Assembly (NCBI GenBank): GCA_964425645.1
Contig: CAYRNC010000022.1
Location: 1-20,912 of the forward strand
Source of the DNA: CAYRNC01 sp964425645
GTDB lineage: Bacteria; Bacillota; Clostridia; Peptostreptococcales; Anaerovoracaceae
DNA length: 20,912 nt
Reading direction: 5' to 3'
The translations under genes and the position numbers were made by a program. Under the pieces are notes generated by a model that was not told the DNA's origin, made no database searches, and saw nothing but the letters and a program-made list of their open reading frames with translations. This document shows, piece after piece, positions 13,847 through 20,912 of this stretch (positions are counted from its first letter, which is position 1; each line of letters opens with the position of its first letter).

Positions 13847-15112
13847 TTAAAGCAGTTTCTCTCTTATTTCAGCCGCCCGCGCATGGGCGATCAAACCTTC
13901 CCCTTTGGCAAGCCTGCTGGTCAGGGGAGCCAATTTTCCGACCGAAGCCCGATTCATGAACTGATGAGTGCAAACCTTAAGAAACGTTCCAACCCAAAGC
14001 CCCCCTGTATAGCGAGATGCTTTTTTCGTAGGCAGGGTGTGATTTGTCCCTGCGACATAGTCTCCGAATACTTCCGCACTGTATTCGCCTATGAACAGGG
14101 ATCCGTAATTGACAAGATGGGGCGCCACATCCCAAACATTTCTTATCATCAATTCCAGATGTTCCGGTGCATATTCATTGGCATACTTTATGGCCTCTTC
14201 AATATCAGATACTAAAATGATTTCACCGAAGTCCCTCCAGGACTGTTCCGCTTTATTTCCGGCAGGAAGATTTTTGAGCTGGTTTTCCACCTCATCAATT
14301 GCGCCTGCAGCTACTTTCTCATCGGTAGTTATGAGCATTCCTTTTGCAAGTTCATCATGCTCGGACTGGGCTAAAATATCTGCTGCAATAATTCTAACGT
14401 CGGCGCTGTCATCGGCTATGATCAGCACCTCGCTAGGTCCTGCGACGAAGTCGATGCCAACCCGCCCGTAGCACTGGCGTTTAGCCTCGGTAACATATTG
14501 ATTCCCGGGACCTACAATTAAGTCTACCGGAGAAATCTGTTTTGTTCCGTATGCGAAAGCCGCTATGCCGTGAGCACCTCCTACGGCATAAATTTCATCC
14601 GCTCCGGCGATATCCATGGCGACCAAAGTTTTAGGGCTGATCTTGTCACATCCCTTCATACATGGAGAACATGCTGCCACCCTTTTAACTCCCGCTATTT
14701 TTGCAGGTATTATTAACATAAGAGCAGTGGAATACAGCGGAAAGCTTCCTCCGGGAACGTAGCAACAGCAGGAGGAAACCGGTATCACCCTATGCCCTAA
14801 ATGCATACCGTCATCCGGCTTGAAATCTTCTAACGGGGTAATACACGATTTTTGCGCCTCACTGAAGGCATGAATATTGACAGAAGCGGCTTTAATATCC
14901 CTGATATCCTTTTCGGACACCTCCAAATAGGCTGCCTCTATCTCTTTTCTTTCCACCTGTAATCTTTGTCTGTCGGATTGATCAAACATCCTATTATATT
15001 CCGACAAAGCCTCATCGCCTTTTTCCTTCACCTTAAGTATGATCTTTTCGACGCTTTGAGATATTGACATACTTTCTTTTCTTTCGGATTTCGCCTTTTT
15101 TAAATATTTCAT
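13847..15112 (-). CDS. Histidinol dehydrogenase family protein (stand-alone, HpsN-like branch)
   Basis: Zn/NAD-dependent alcohol dehydrogenase of the HisD family, 421 residues. The ligands and catalytic residues of E. coli HisD are present: Gln249 and His252 in AQSEHD, Glu317-His318 in APEHLEL, Asp351 in FGDYVAGTNH, His358, and His410 near the end. HisD converts histidinol to histidine in two oxidations. However, no other his gene is nearby, and the C-terminal stretch ASRYTGGLWVGTFLKVCTHQ resembles, as I recall, sulfopropanediol dehydrogenase HpsN-type paralogues more than biosynthetic HisD (usually ARF-x-SGLSVxDF). So it may oxidise a different polyol-like alcohol. The ATG at 15112 has only a weak GAAAG site and lies 16 bases after the HD-GYP gene, suggesting coupled expression. 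Confidence 0.85.
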   Translation of the reverse strand: MKYLKKAKSERKESMSISQSVEKIILKVKEKGDEALSEYNRMFDQSDRQRLQVERKEIEAAYLEVSEKDIRDIKAASVNIHAFSEAQKSCITPLEDFKPDDGMHLGHRVIPVSSCCCYVPGGSFPLYSTALMLIIPAKIAGVKRVAACSPCMKGCDKISPKTLVAMDIAGADEIYAVGGAHGIAAFAYGTKQISPVDLIVGPGNQYVTEAKRQCYGRVGIDFVAGPSEVLIIADDSADVRIIAADILAQSEHDELAKGMLITTDEKVAAGAIDEVENQLKNLPAGNKAEQSWRDFGEIILVSDIEEAIKYANEYAPEHLELMIRNVWDVAPHLVNYGSLFIGEYSAEVFGDYVAGTNHTLPTKKASRYTGGLWVGTFLKVCTHQFMNRASVGKLAPLTSRLAKGEGLIAHARAAEIREKLL

Positions 15113-15128
15113 CTTTCAATTAATGACA

Positions 15129-17852
15129 TCAGATCATTCCTCCGTAATCATCTTTTTCCATCATTTGAACAAATAAGTCAACGATATCAGGATCGAACTG
15201 ACTTCCTGCACCTTTTCTTATCTCTTCAATAGCCTTCTTTTTCCTGACTTCAAGCGAAAGTGAGAATTCCCCCCGCGACAGTATGCGCTCGTAGGTTTCT
15301 GCAACGGATATAATTCTCGATACTATATGTATCTGTTCGCCTTTAAGCCCCTTTGGGTAACCTAAGCCATCCCATCTTTCATGATGACTGAATACATATT
15401 CCGCTAAATCCAAAGTATTGTCAAACAAGTTAAGAATTCGATATCCGGCTATAGGGTGCTGACGCATTTTCTCGTATTCCTCTTCTGACAGAATATCCTT
15501 CCCAAACATGCTTTCATCGAGCACAATTTTACCGATATCGTGCAAATAACCTGCCCGTTTTAATTTGCTTATCTCCGTTTCCGGCAAATTCAATGCGGAG
15601 CCGAGCTCCCCGCATAGCTCACTTACTACTATCGAATGCTTTCTTTCACCTTCACTTTTTTGATGAAGCGATCTGACAAGATCGTCGATTATATTCCTGT
15701 TTGTCAGTTTACGGTTGAGGGTTTTATCCCTATACATTGCATTTTCCGCATTTAACAGAACCTCGTCCAAAGATAAATAAGGGTCGGCCTTGGTGTCACT
15801 TCCAAGGGATATGCTGCATTTTATAGCAGCTATCCTGGCCTCTGAAAATGCAGATTTAATTCGCATAAGAATCTTCTCAGCTTCCTCCTGCTTTGTCTTC
15901 GGCAGCAAAACGATAAATTCATCGCCTCCCATTCTGGCGATTATATCGCTTTCCCTGCATATTCCCGCAAGCATTTCTGCAGACTTTTTAATCAATTTAT
16001 CTCCGGCAGAATGACCAAAGATATCATTTGTCATCTTCAATCCGTTAAGATCGCCGAAGATTACGGATAAGGGAAGATTGTCGGAGATGTCCACCTCTTT
16101 TCGAACGCTTTCAAAGCATCTTCTGTTGAGAAACCCGGTCAAATCATCATGACAGCTTAGGTACCTGATTTCCTCCTCTTTGAGTTTGCGGTCGGTAATA
16201 TCCATAAAGGTAATAACAGCACCGATGACCTCACCCTCTTTAAGTTGAGGATATGAATGATACTCTACATCAAAAAATGTTCCGTCGGCTCTCCAAAACA
16301 CTTCATCGTCGCTTTCAAAGCCTTTACCCTGCTTAAATGCCCGGAAAATCTTACATCGCTCAATCGGAAAAGGCGTTCTGTCGGAATAGCTGTGATGGAT
16401 CATAATATGCATATTCCTTCCTATCAGCTCTTCCTGACTGTCATATCCCAGCAGTTTAAGGCAGCTGCTGTTGCAGAATGTGCATTTCCCTTCCAAGTCG
16501 ATACCGTAAATAGCCTCTGCAGTAGAATCTAATATCAGGCGAAGCTGATTCTTGCTTTCTTCCAATATTGTGTTTGTCCTGTGCAGTTCTAATGTCCGTT
16601 CTTTTACGCCGTCCTCCAGGTTGTTTATGATATGCTGCATATTATTTGCTATTTTATTCAAACTGAGCGACACACTTCCTATTTCATCGTTCCTTATAAC
16701 CTTTGCACGCTTTGACAGCTCCCCTTCACAAAGGGCCTCAGACACTTCGATAAGATCATCTACCGGCCTGAACAATTTATTTATAGCTGCATTGTAAACA
16801 ACTATCGACATTATTAAAGCAAGCGCCGCCAAAACTATGCTTAGACATATGCTTGTTTTTACATCTGCCATAAGAAATTTTTCAGGCATTGCAGATATCA
16901 CAACCCAATTTGCCCCTGTCATATGCATTTCCTTGGCATTAACATAAAAGGTTTCATTTTTGTCTTTATGAAGAAAGTTTGGGCAGCTGCTTTCCTTGTA
17001 ATATCTGTACGCATGAACTATATCAAATTTTTCAAATTCGTCAATAGTGAAACGCTTCAAAGACCCGTCGGGCAACACGGAAAAATTGGCCGCCCCCATA
17101 GAGTTAGCGATCAAAGCTCCTGTGTTGCTTTCAAGGATAATAGCATAACCACCGTAGTCATTCACAACATCTTTTAGCGAGGATCCGATTCCCGAAAGCA
17201 GCATATGCGTCCCCATGACACCCTGTAGACTGCCCTCTGCATCATAAACAGGCCATGAAGAGGAAACAGCCAGGTCGTCCATTATAAAATGTTTATAAAT
17301 CGGCGAAAATGAAGGACCGCCTGTTGCCAGGGCAACTTTATACCACTCTCTTGTTCGAGGATCGAATTTGCCCGCTTTTACAGCCAGTTTCTCTGCAGTT
17401 AAATCTTCATTTACGGAATAGTACCAGGATTCGCCCCCTGTGCCGGAATCATTCCTCATTATTTCAACAACACCGCTTTCGTTCCTGCGTGCCCCGCAAT
17501 ATTCTCCGTTTTTAGTGCCGAAACTGAAACTGTAAATTTCCTCTCTTTGTGATTTCAACACGCCGACAAAAAACTTTTCTTTGGCATTGTTATCGTTTAG
17601 ATCAAGAATTCCATTTTCTATGACCTTATAATTGACTTCGTTAATATTATGGGGAATTAACATAAATGAGTATATTTGATTATAGATGTTTTCATTTATA
17701 TCTTGTGCAAGCCTTTCTATGATCTTTTCAGTCGAGGCGTACCAATTTTTAAAAACCAGAACTCCGATACCTCCGATTGACACAATCATCGCCGATATAA
17801 ATATCAGGATAACTATCCTCTTTATAGAGATATCTCTTTTATCGGCTTTCAT
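15129..17852 (-). CDS. Membrane sensor protein dCache-HAMP-PAS-GGDEF-HD-GYP
   Basis: Large 907-residue c-di-GMP sensor and turnover protein. A transmembrane segment (about 11-34) leads to an extracellular dCache-type ligand-binding domain (about 35-330; note FDPRTREWYKVA and DDLAVSSSWPVYD), then TM2 (about 334-356), HAMP (about 357-410), PAS (about 432-556), GGDEF (about 563-712) and HD-GYP (about 725-890). The cyclase motif is intact GGDEF (642-646) with an RESD inhibitory site (633-636). The phosphodiesterase has HD (771-772), HHE (823-825) and GYP (831-833). The usual VADVYDAL-like metal Asp is replaced by Glu (SVAETYERI), so hydrolysis may be weakened. Which activity dominates is unknown. 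The ATG lies six bases after the EAL ORF, with AGGCGG upstream inside that gene. It ends TGA. Confidence 0.93.
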   Translation of the reverse strand: MKADKRDISIKRIVILIFISAMIVSIGGIGVLVFKNWYASTEKIIERLAQDINENIYNQIYSFMLIPHNINEVNYKVIENGILDLNDNNAKEKFFVGVLKSQREEIYSFSFGTKNGEYCGARRNESGVVEIMRNDSGTGGESWYYSVNEDLTAEKLAVKAGKFDPRTREWYKVALATGGPSFSPIYKHFIMDDLAVSSSWPVYDAEGSLQGVMGTHMLLSGIGSSLKDVVNDYGGYAIILESNTGALIANSMGAANFSVLPDGSLKRFTIDEFEKFDIVHAYRYYKESSCPNFLHKDKNETFYVNAKEMHMTGANWVVISAMPEKFLMADVKTSICLSIVLAALALIMSIVVYNAAINKLFRPVDDLIEVSEALCEGELSKRAKVIRNDEIGSVSLSLNKIANNMQHIINNLEDGVKERTLELHRTNTILEESKNQLRLILDSTAEAIYGIDLEGKCTFCNSSCLKLLGYDSQEELIGRNMHIMIHHSYSDRTPFPIERCKIFRAFKQGKGFESDDEVFWRADGTFFDVEYHSYPQLKEGEVIGAVITFMDITDRKLKEEEIRYLSCHDDLTGFLNRRCFESVRKEVDISDNLPLSVIFGDLNGLKMTNDIFGHSAGDKLIKKSAEMLAGICRESDIIARMGGDEFIVLLPKTKQEEAEKILMRIKSAFSEARIAAIKCSISLGSDTKADPYLSLDEVLLNAENAMYRDKTLNRKLTNRNIIDDLVRSLHQKSEGERKHSIVVSELCGELGSALNLPETEISKLKRAGYLHDIGKIVLDESMFGKDILSEEEYEKMRQHPIAGYRILNLFDNTLDLAEYVFSHHERWDGLGYPKGLKGEQIHIVSRIISVAETYERILSRGEFSLSLEVRKKKAIEEIRKGAGSQFDPDIVDLFVQMMEKDDYGGMI

Positions 17853-17858
17853 AGCTTG

Positions 17859-18278
17859 TTACCGCCTGTTTTTAAGCAGCATGATCGCCGCATCTTCGTT
17901 TAAGGGCCTGCTGATCAGATACCCCTGCATCTTATCGCATCCGAAGTTTTTAAGATATACTCTTTGTTTTTCATATTCAACTCCTTCCGCTATGACGAAA
18001 AATCCTAACTTATGAGCCATCGATACAATATCACCGGTTATAGCCTCATTTTCATCGACTGTAAGCAGCTTATCTATAAAAAATTTATCGATTTTTAAGC
18101 AGTCAGCGTTTAATTCGCGTCCCCTTGCCAAGGAAGAATACCCGGTACCGAAATCGTCTATGAATACTTTTATTCCGTATGATTTCAGTTCATCAAGAAT
18201 GCTGTTTATCTTTTGATAATTTGATGCAAACAGCGTTTCAGTTATTTCAATTGCTATATTTTCAGGTTTTACCTGCAT
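17859..18278 (-). CDS. EAL domain, C-terminal fragment after an in-frame TGA
   Basis: 139 residues holding the second half of an EAL c-di-GMP phosphodiesterase: IAIEITE (Glu11), DDFGTGYSSL (41-50), LKIDK (Lys62), AEGVE (Glu101) and MQGYLISRPL (Gln118). These metal and substrate residues are all intact. The ATG is in the same frame as the upstream ORF and follows its TGA with no gap, so the two ORFs are one gene with one stop codon inside it. There is no Shine-Dalgarno for this ATG; only stop-start reinitiation could produce it alone, and half an EAL barrel would not fold. It ends TAA six bases before the next gene. Confidence 0.85.
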   Translation of the reverse strand: MQVKPENIAIEITETLFASNYQKINSILDELKSYGIKVFIDDFGTGYSSLARGRELNADCLKIDKFFIDKLLTVDENEAITGDIVSMAHKLGFFVIAEGVEYEKQRVYLKNFGCDKMQGYLISRPLNEDAAIMLLKNRR

Positions 18279-20321
18279 TCACTTAATCTTTTCAAACACA
18301 CCCCGGGCAAAATTATCTTTTAGGAAATAAATCGAAGATATGTTAATCGATACTATAATAGAATCGTAGCCGTTTTGTATTAAGGTCTTTAAAAAACACA
18401 GGGCCTTATGAATGATTTTCTCACATAGAGGTATTGTCATATTCGATTTATCGGCCAAAGGTATAAATTCCAAAGGCGGAATCAACCCTAATTTCTTACT
18501 GTTTAATCTTGCTAATGCCTCAAAGCCGTATATTTCATTTGAATCGAAATCTACAATCGGCTGAAACTGTAAAAACAAGCTGTCATTATCTTCGCCTTCC
18601 ACTATTCTGGCAAGATCGCTTTTTATATCCTCTTCACGGGCTAATCGCGCTTCCATTTCCTGATCAAAAAAACAACAGTCAAAATCATCGTTATGATAAT
18701 TACCCACCGAATTTTCTGACACAACTATAAGGTCTCTTAAAAGCTGGTCTACATCATGCCTGTTAAATTCATTTATTTCGACGATACCGATGCCCCAATC
18801 TATTCTTTTAGCGTTAAGCACTGGTTTAAGGGTACTTGCAACAGCTTCACAAAATGCTATGAGTTCATTTTTATCCTCATATGTTTTTATATAGAAAGCG
18901 AACCGATATTCGGACATACTGAACAGCAAACGCTTGCTGTTACAATAATTATTTAAAGCATCAGCTACTTTTTTAATAATATCCTGACTGTAATGAAATC
19001 CATGACTCATATTAAGCAGATGCGCGGTATTCAGGTTTATCGATATTATCGCTTTTTTTGATTCTGTCTGTTTTATCGGATTATCCCTTAAAATCATTTC
19101 CAGATATCTTCGGTTATAAAGACCTGTCCAGGTATCGTGTTCGCTGTGGAATTTCAGGTCTTCCTCCATTCTTTTGCGATCCGAAATATCAAAGATGATT
19201 CCCTCCAAAGCCTCAACTTTTCCTTCTTCCCCATAAACCCCCTCTCCCATTTCGAGAACCCATTTTGTCTTTCCCCCTGATGTAACGATCTCATATTCAT
19301 AATTAAAGGGTAACCTTTTACCTAATATTCTGGACCATTCGTCCCAAATCGCCTGACGGTATTTAGGCAAAATGAGATCGTTAAATGAAAGATCCCTGTT
19401 GTACAGCAAACTTTCAGATGCATATCCTGTTAATTCATAACAGCCATCGGAAACGATTTGCATCGTCCATTTAGGATCGTAATTGCATCTGTAGGCCATT
19501 CCCGGAAGATGGGTGAGGAGTACCGATCTGCTGCGCTCGCTTTCTATCAAAGCTTTTTCTATGGCTTTCCTTTGCGAAATGTCGGAAATGAGGCATATAT
19601 GGTTATATCTGTATTGGTTTAAAATAGTAAGCGGAGCGACGATGATATGAACCCATATGATTGAACCGTCAGGTCTTACGAACCGTTTCTCCATTGAATA
19701 GCTTCTGATTTCCCCCGATATGAGCTTTTTATAATTTTCGATCTCTATAATTAAATCTTCAGGATAAGTAATCCCTGCCCAACCCAATGACGCAAGATCC
19801 TCCGCATTTCTTCCTGTGATCTCTTCATATGCCGGATTGATCCTGACAGATCCCTGTTTAAAAGTTTCAAACGGTTCATTGCTGTATGTGATGCATATCC
19901 CTATAGGCGATTGATGGAAAATAGCATTGTACAGCAAGGTATTTTCTTGGGTTTTTTGCATATAGGCCTGCTTTACAATAAGGTCAAGATTTAACTCCAG
20001 CCTGGTTTTAATGGATCCGCTGATAGGTTTTTCAATGCAATCAACCGCTCCCCATCTTAAAGCCTTTTCTTGATCTTTTGAAGCTGAAAGAGCGATGGCG
20101 CGCACTTTTTTCCGGTCGTCGGTTTTCAATGCTTCAAGCAATCTAAACCCGTCTGCACCGGACATATCCAAATCCACAATGACAAGACTGACATTCCCAT
20201 GCATATCTATTTGATGAAGGACGTCAAAGCTGTCACATGCCGAAAGTACATCACATTTGTCCAAGACATTCTTTATAATCAACAGATCGGATTCAGAAGC
20301 GCCGGCTACGAGTATTTTCAA
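18279..20321 (-). CDS. REC-PAS-PAS-GGDEF(degenerate)-EAL protein, N-terminal part up to an in-frame TGA
   Basis: 680 residues with a receiver domain (1-115; acceptor Asp50, Lys98), PAS1 (about 128-255), PAS2 (about 263-388), GGDEF (about 392-545) and the first half of EAL (about 560-680). The receiver lacks the usual acidic pair near residues 7-8 (Gly-Ala instead). The cyclase motif reads SEYRF (470-474) instead of GGDEF, so neither phosphotransfer nor cyclase activity is expected to be normal. The EAL motif (601-603, GFEALARL) is intact, but the ORF stops at TGA (18279-18281) before the catalytic Glu and Asp residues. Read through, it would be an 820-residue soluble protein. The start is TTG at 20321 with AAAGGGA eight bases upstream; an ATG at 20326 is out of frame and stops after two codons. 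Confidence 0.87.
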   Translation of the reverse strand: MKILVAGASESDLLIIKNVLDKCDVLSACDSFDVLHQIDMHGNVSLVIVDLDMSGADGFRLLEALKTDDRKKVRAIALSASKDQEKALRWGAVDCIEKPISGSIKTRLELNLDLIVKQAYMQKTQENTLLYNAIFHQSPIGICITYSNEPFETFKQGSVRINPAYEEITGRNAEDLASLGWAGITYPEDLIIEIENYKKLISGEIRSYSMEKRFVRPDGSIIWVHIIVAPLTILNQYRYNHICLISDISQRKAIEKALIESERSRSVLLTHLPGMAYRCNYDPKWTMQIVSDGCYELTGYASESLLYNRDLSFNDLILPKYRQAIWDEWSRILGKRLPFNYEYEIVTSGGKTKWVLEMGEGVYGEEGKVEALEGIIFDISDRKRMEEDLKFHSEHDTWTGLYNRRYLEMILRDNPIKQTESKKAIISINLNTAHLLNMSHGFHYSQDIIKKVADALNNYCNSKRLLFSMSEYRFAFYIKTYEDKNELIAFCEAVASTLKPVLNAKRIDWGIGIVEINEFNRHDVDQLLRDLIVVSENSVGNYHNDDFDCCFFDQEMEARLAREEDIKSDLARIVEGEDNDSLFLQFQPIVDFDSNEIYGFEALARLNSKKLGLIPPLEFIPLADKSNMTIPLCEKIIHKALCFLKTLIQNGYDSIIVSINISSIYFLKDNFARGVFEKIK

Positions 20322-20336
20322 TGCATCTGTCCCTTT

Positions 20337-20391
20337 CCCCCTAAATCAGGGCCTGGCACAAAAGGTAGCGATGGATCAAAATCCACAGCCC
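20337..20391 (-). promoter_or_regulatory. Structured 5' leader of the EAL gene
   Basis: The predicted transcript leader of about 87 bases contains a hairpin TGGAT-TTTG-ATCCA (20372-20385) capped by an outer stem GGGCTG/CAGGCCC (20386-20391 with 20349-20355, one bulged G). A second possible hairpin, CCCT-GATTT-AGGG (20339-20351), shares three bases with that outer stem and abuts the G-rich stretch next to the ribosome binding site. Two mutually exclusive folds near a Shine-Dalgarno resemble a regulatory leader. I compared it from memory with c-di-GMP-I (GEMM), glycine, TPP and cobalamin riboswitch cores and found no match. It may be coincidental. Confidence 0.25.
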
Positions 20392-20414
20392 GGGGTTTCT
20401 ACAGTAACGACATA

Positions 20415-20443
20415 ATTATACAACTTATGCCAAATAAAATCAA
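20415..20443 (-). promoter_or_regulatory. SigA promoter of the c-di-GMP operon
   Basis: On the minus strand, TTGATT (20438-20443) and a consensus TATAAT (20415-20420) are separated by 17 bases. It lies between the terminator of the upstream gene and the TTG start at 20321, giving a predicted start point near 20408 and a leader of about 87 bases. This is the best-looking promoter in the window. Confidence 0.75.
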
Positions 20444-20468
20444 CATACGGCATTTTATGAATAGTCAG

Positions 20469-20506
20469 AAAAAAATACCCCGGGTAAAATGAACATCTGC
20501 CCGGGG
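20469..20506 (-). terminator. Intrinsic terminator after the NifX/NifB-like gene
   Basis: On the minus strand, CCCCGGG (20500-20506) and CCCGGGG (20478-20484) form a 7 bp GC stem around a 15-base loop, followed by TATTTTTTT. It lies 24 bases after the stop codon of the gene at 20530-20889, a standard Rho-independent layout, and it insulates the c-di-GMP operon. Confidence 0.9.
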
Positions 20507-20529
20507 CCGGAATATGCTTTATCGGTTTA

Positions 20530-20889
20530 TCATTCACCGCATTCGTTATGACGGCTGTGATCGTGGCAAACGGAGCCGGTGGACTTCAAAGAACCGTTAA
20601 GATACGCTTTAGCCGCAGCTTCAGCCTTTCCCCTGGCCCCTACTATCACCTCTATGCCTTTTTCATTGAAAATATCTATCGCACCGCCTCCCATGCCCCC
20701 CGATATTATCACGTTCACTCCCACATCATTCAGATAGTTGGGAAGAAAACCGGGCTTATGGCCAGGATTAGGTATGGATTCGCTTTTAACAATTTGATTA
20801 TTCTCCGCATCATAAATATTGAAATTGATACAGTGTCCAAAATGTTCAGTAACCATTTCATTTTCACTTGCAACTGCAATTTTAATCAT
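20530..20889 (-). CDS. NifX/NifB-family dinitrogenase iron-molybdenum cofactor biosynthesis-like protein
   Basis: Single-domain cofactor-binding protein with an RNase H-like fold, 119 residues from ATG 20889 (MIKIAVASENEMVTEHFGHC). That start is chosen because GGAGGGG lies eight bases upstream; a TTG at 20910 would place this ribosome binding site inside the gene. VTEHFGHC and NVIISGGMGGGAIDIF are family hallmarks. The tail CHDHSRHNECGE is rich in His and Cys and could bind metal. In clostridia such proteins are common without nitrogenase and often sit near Mrp-like Fe-S ATPases; no nif gene is in this window, so nitrogen fixation should not be inferred. It may be part of an operon that continues beyond the right edge. 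Confidence 0.92.
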   Translation of the reverse strand: MIKIAVASENEMVTEHFGHCINFNIYDAENNQIVKSESIPNPGHKPGFLPNYLNDVGVNVIISGGMGGGAIDIFNEKGIEVIVGARGKAEAAAKAYLNGSLKSTGSVCHDHSRHNECGE

Positions 20890-20912
20890 TTTATTTCCCC
20901 TCCGTTTCAATC

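Noticed and set aside
17859..18281. Global reassignment of TGA to a sense codon
   Set aside because: TGA is the natural stop of Pol IV, the CDF gene, gcvPA, gcvPB and the HD-GYP gene, all at family-typical lengths, so only local recoding or mutation can explain the two internal TGAs.
20337..20408. c-di-GMP-I (GEMM) riboswitch
   Set aside because: The conserved GCAAACC and GGGACGCAAAGCC-like core elements are not present in the leader on either strand.
1..20912. Mobile elements, CRISPR arrays, tRNA or rRNA genes
   Set aside because: I saw no transposase or integrase ORF, no regularly spaced repeats, and no tRNA- or rRNA-like sequence in the short intergenic gaps.

Overview
The window reads as chromosome of a Clostridia-type Firmicute (low-GC Gram-positive anaerobe). 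The evidence is strong AGGAGG-like ribosome binding sites, TTG starts with good Shine-Dalgarno spacing, the two-subunit glycine dehydrogenase gcvPA/gcvPB, a Gram-positive-type LexA box, a flavodiiron protein, and several c-di-GMP proteins. I cannot name the genus. All convincing genes lie on the minus strand, so transcription runs from high to low coordinates.

Layout from right to left. A NifX/NifB-like cofactor protein (20530-20889) ends in a strong intrinsic terminator. A good promoter and structured leader follow, then a c-di-GMP signalling operon. Its first gene encodes a REC-PAS-PAS-GGDEF-EAL protein split by an in-frame TGA (18279-20321 plus 17859-18278). Its second encodes a dCache-HAMP-PAS-GGDEF-HD-GYP protein (15129-17852). 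A HisD-family dehydrogenase (13847-15112) and a macrodomain protein (13320-13820) follow with tight spacing. A second promoter precedes a VOC protein, sfsA and a universal stress protein.

The centre is a glycine cleavage operon: gcvT, gcvH, gcvPA, gcvPB, a small TGA-interrupted ORF, and a lipoate-protein ligase that could lipoylate GcvH. Lipoamide dehydrogenase is not in the window, and I see no glycine riboswitch ahead of gcvT. Continuing with short gaps are a diguanylate cyclase broken by a +1 frameshift, a CDF metal exporter with an apparent N-D-D-D (manganese-type) site, and the flavodiiron protein FprA. The left end is a Y-family DNA polymerase with its own promoter, a LexA box in the promoter spacer, and a small overlapping partner gene.

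The most interesting object is the ORF at 6876-7178 between gcvPB and lplA. It has a perfect Shine-Dalgarno sequence, an in-frame TGA at codon 31 that would complete a Cys-x-x-Sec motif, a strong GC-rich hairpin directly after the TGA, and 69 further open codons ending in an ATGA overlap with lplA. It is either an undescribed small selenoprotein tied to glycine/lipoate metabolism or a gene with a nonsense mutation. Two signalling genes here are also interrupted (one in-frame TGA, one frameshift), so decay or sequence error must be weighed against recoding.
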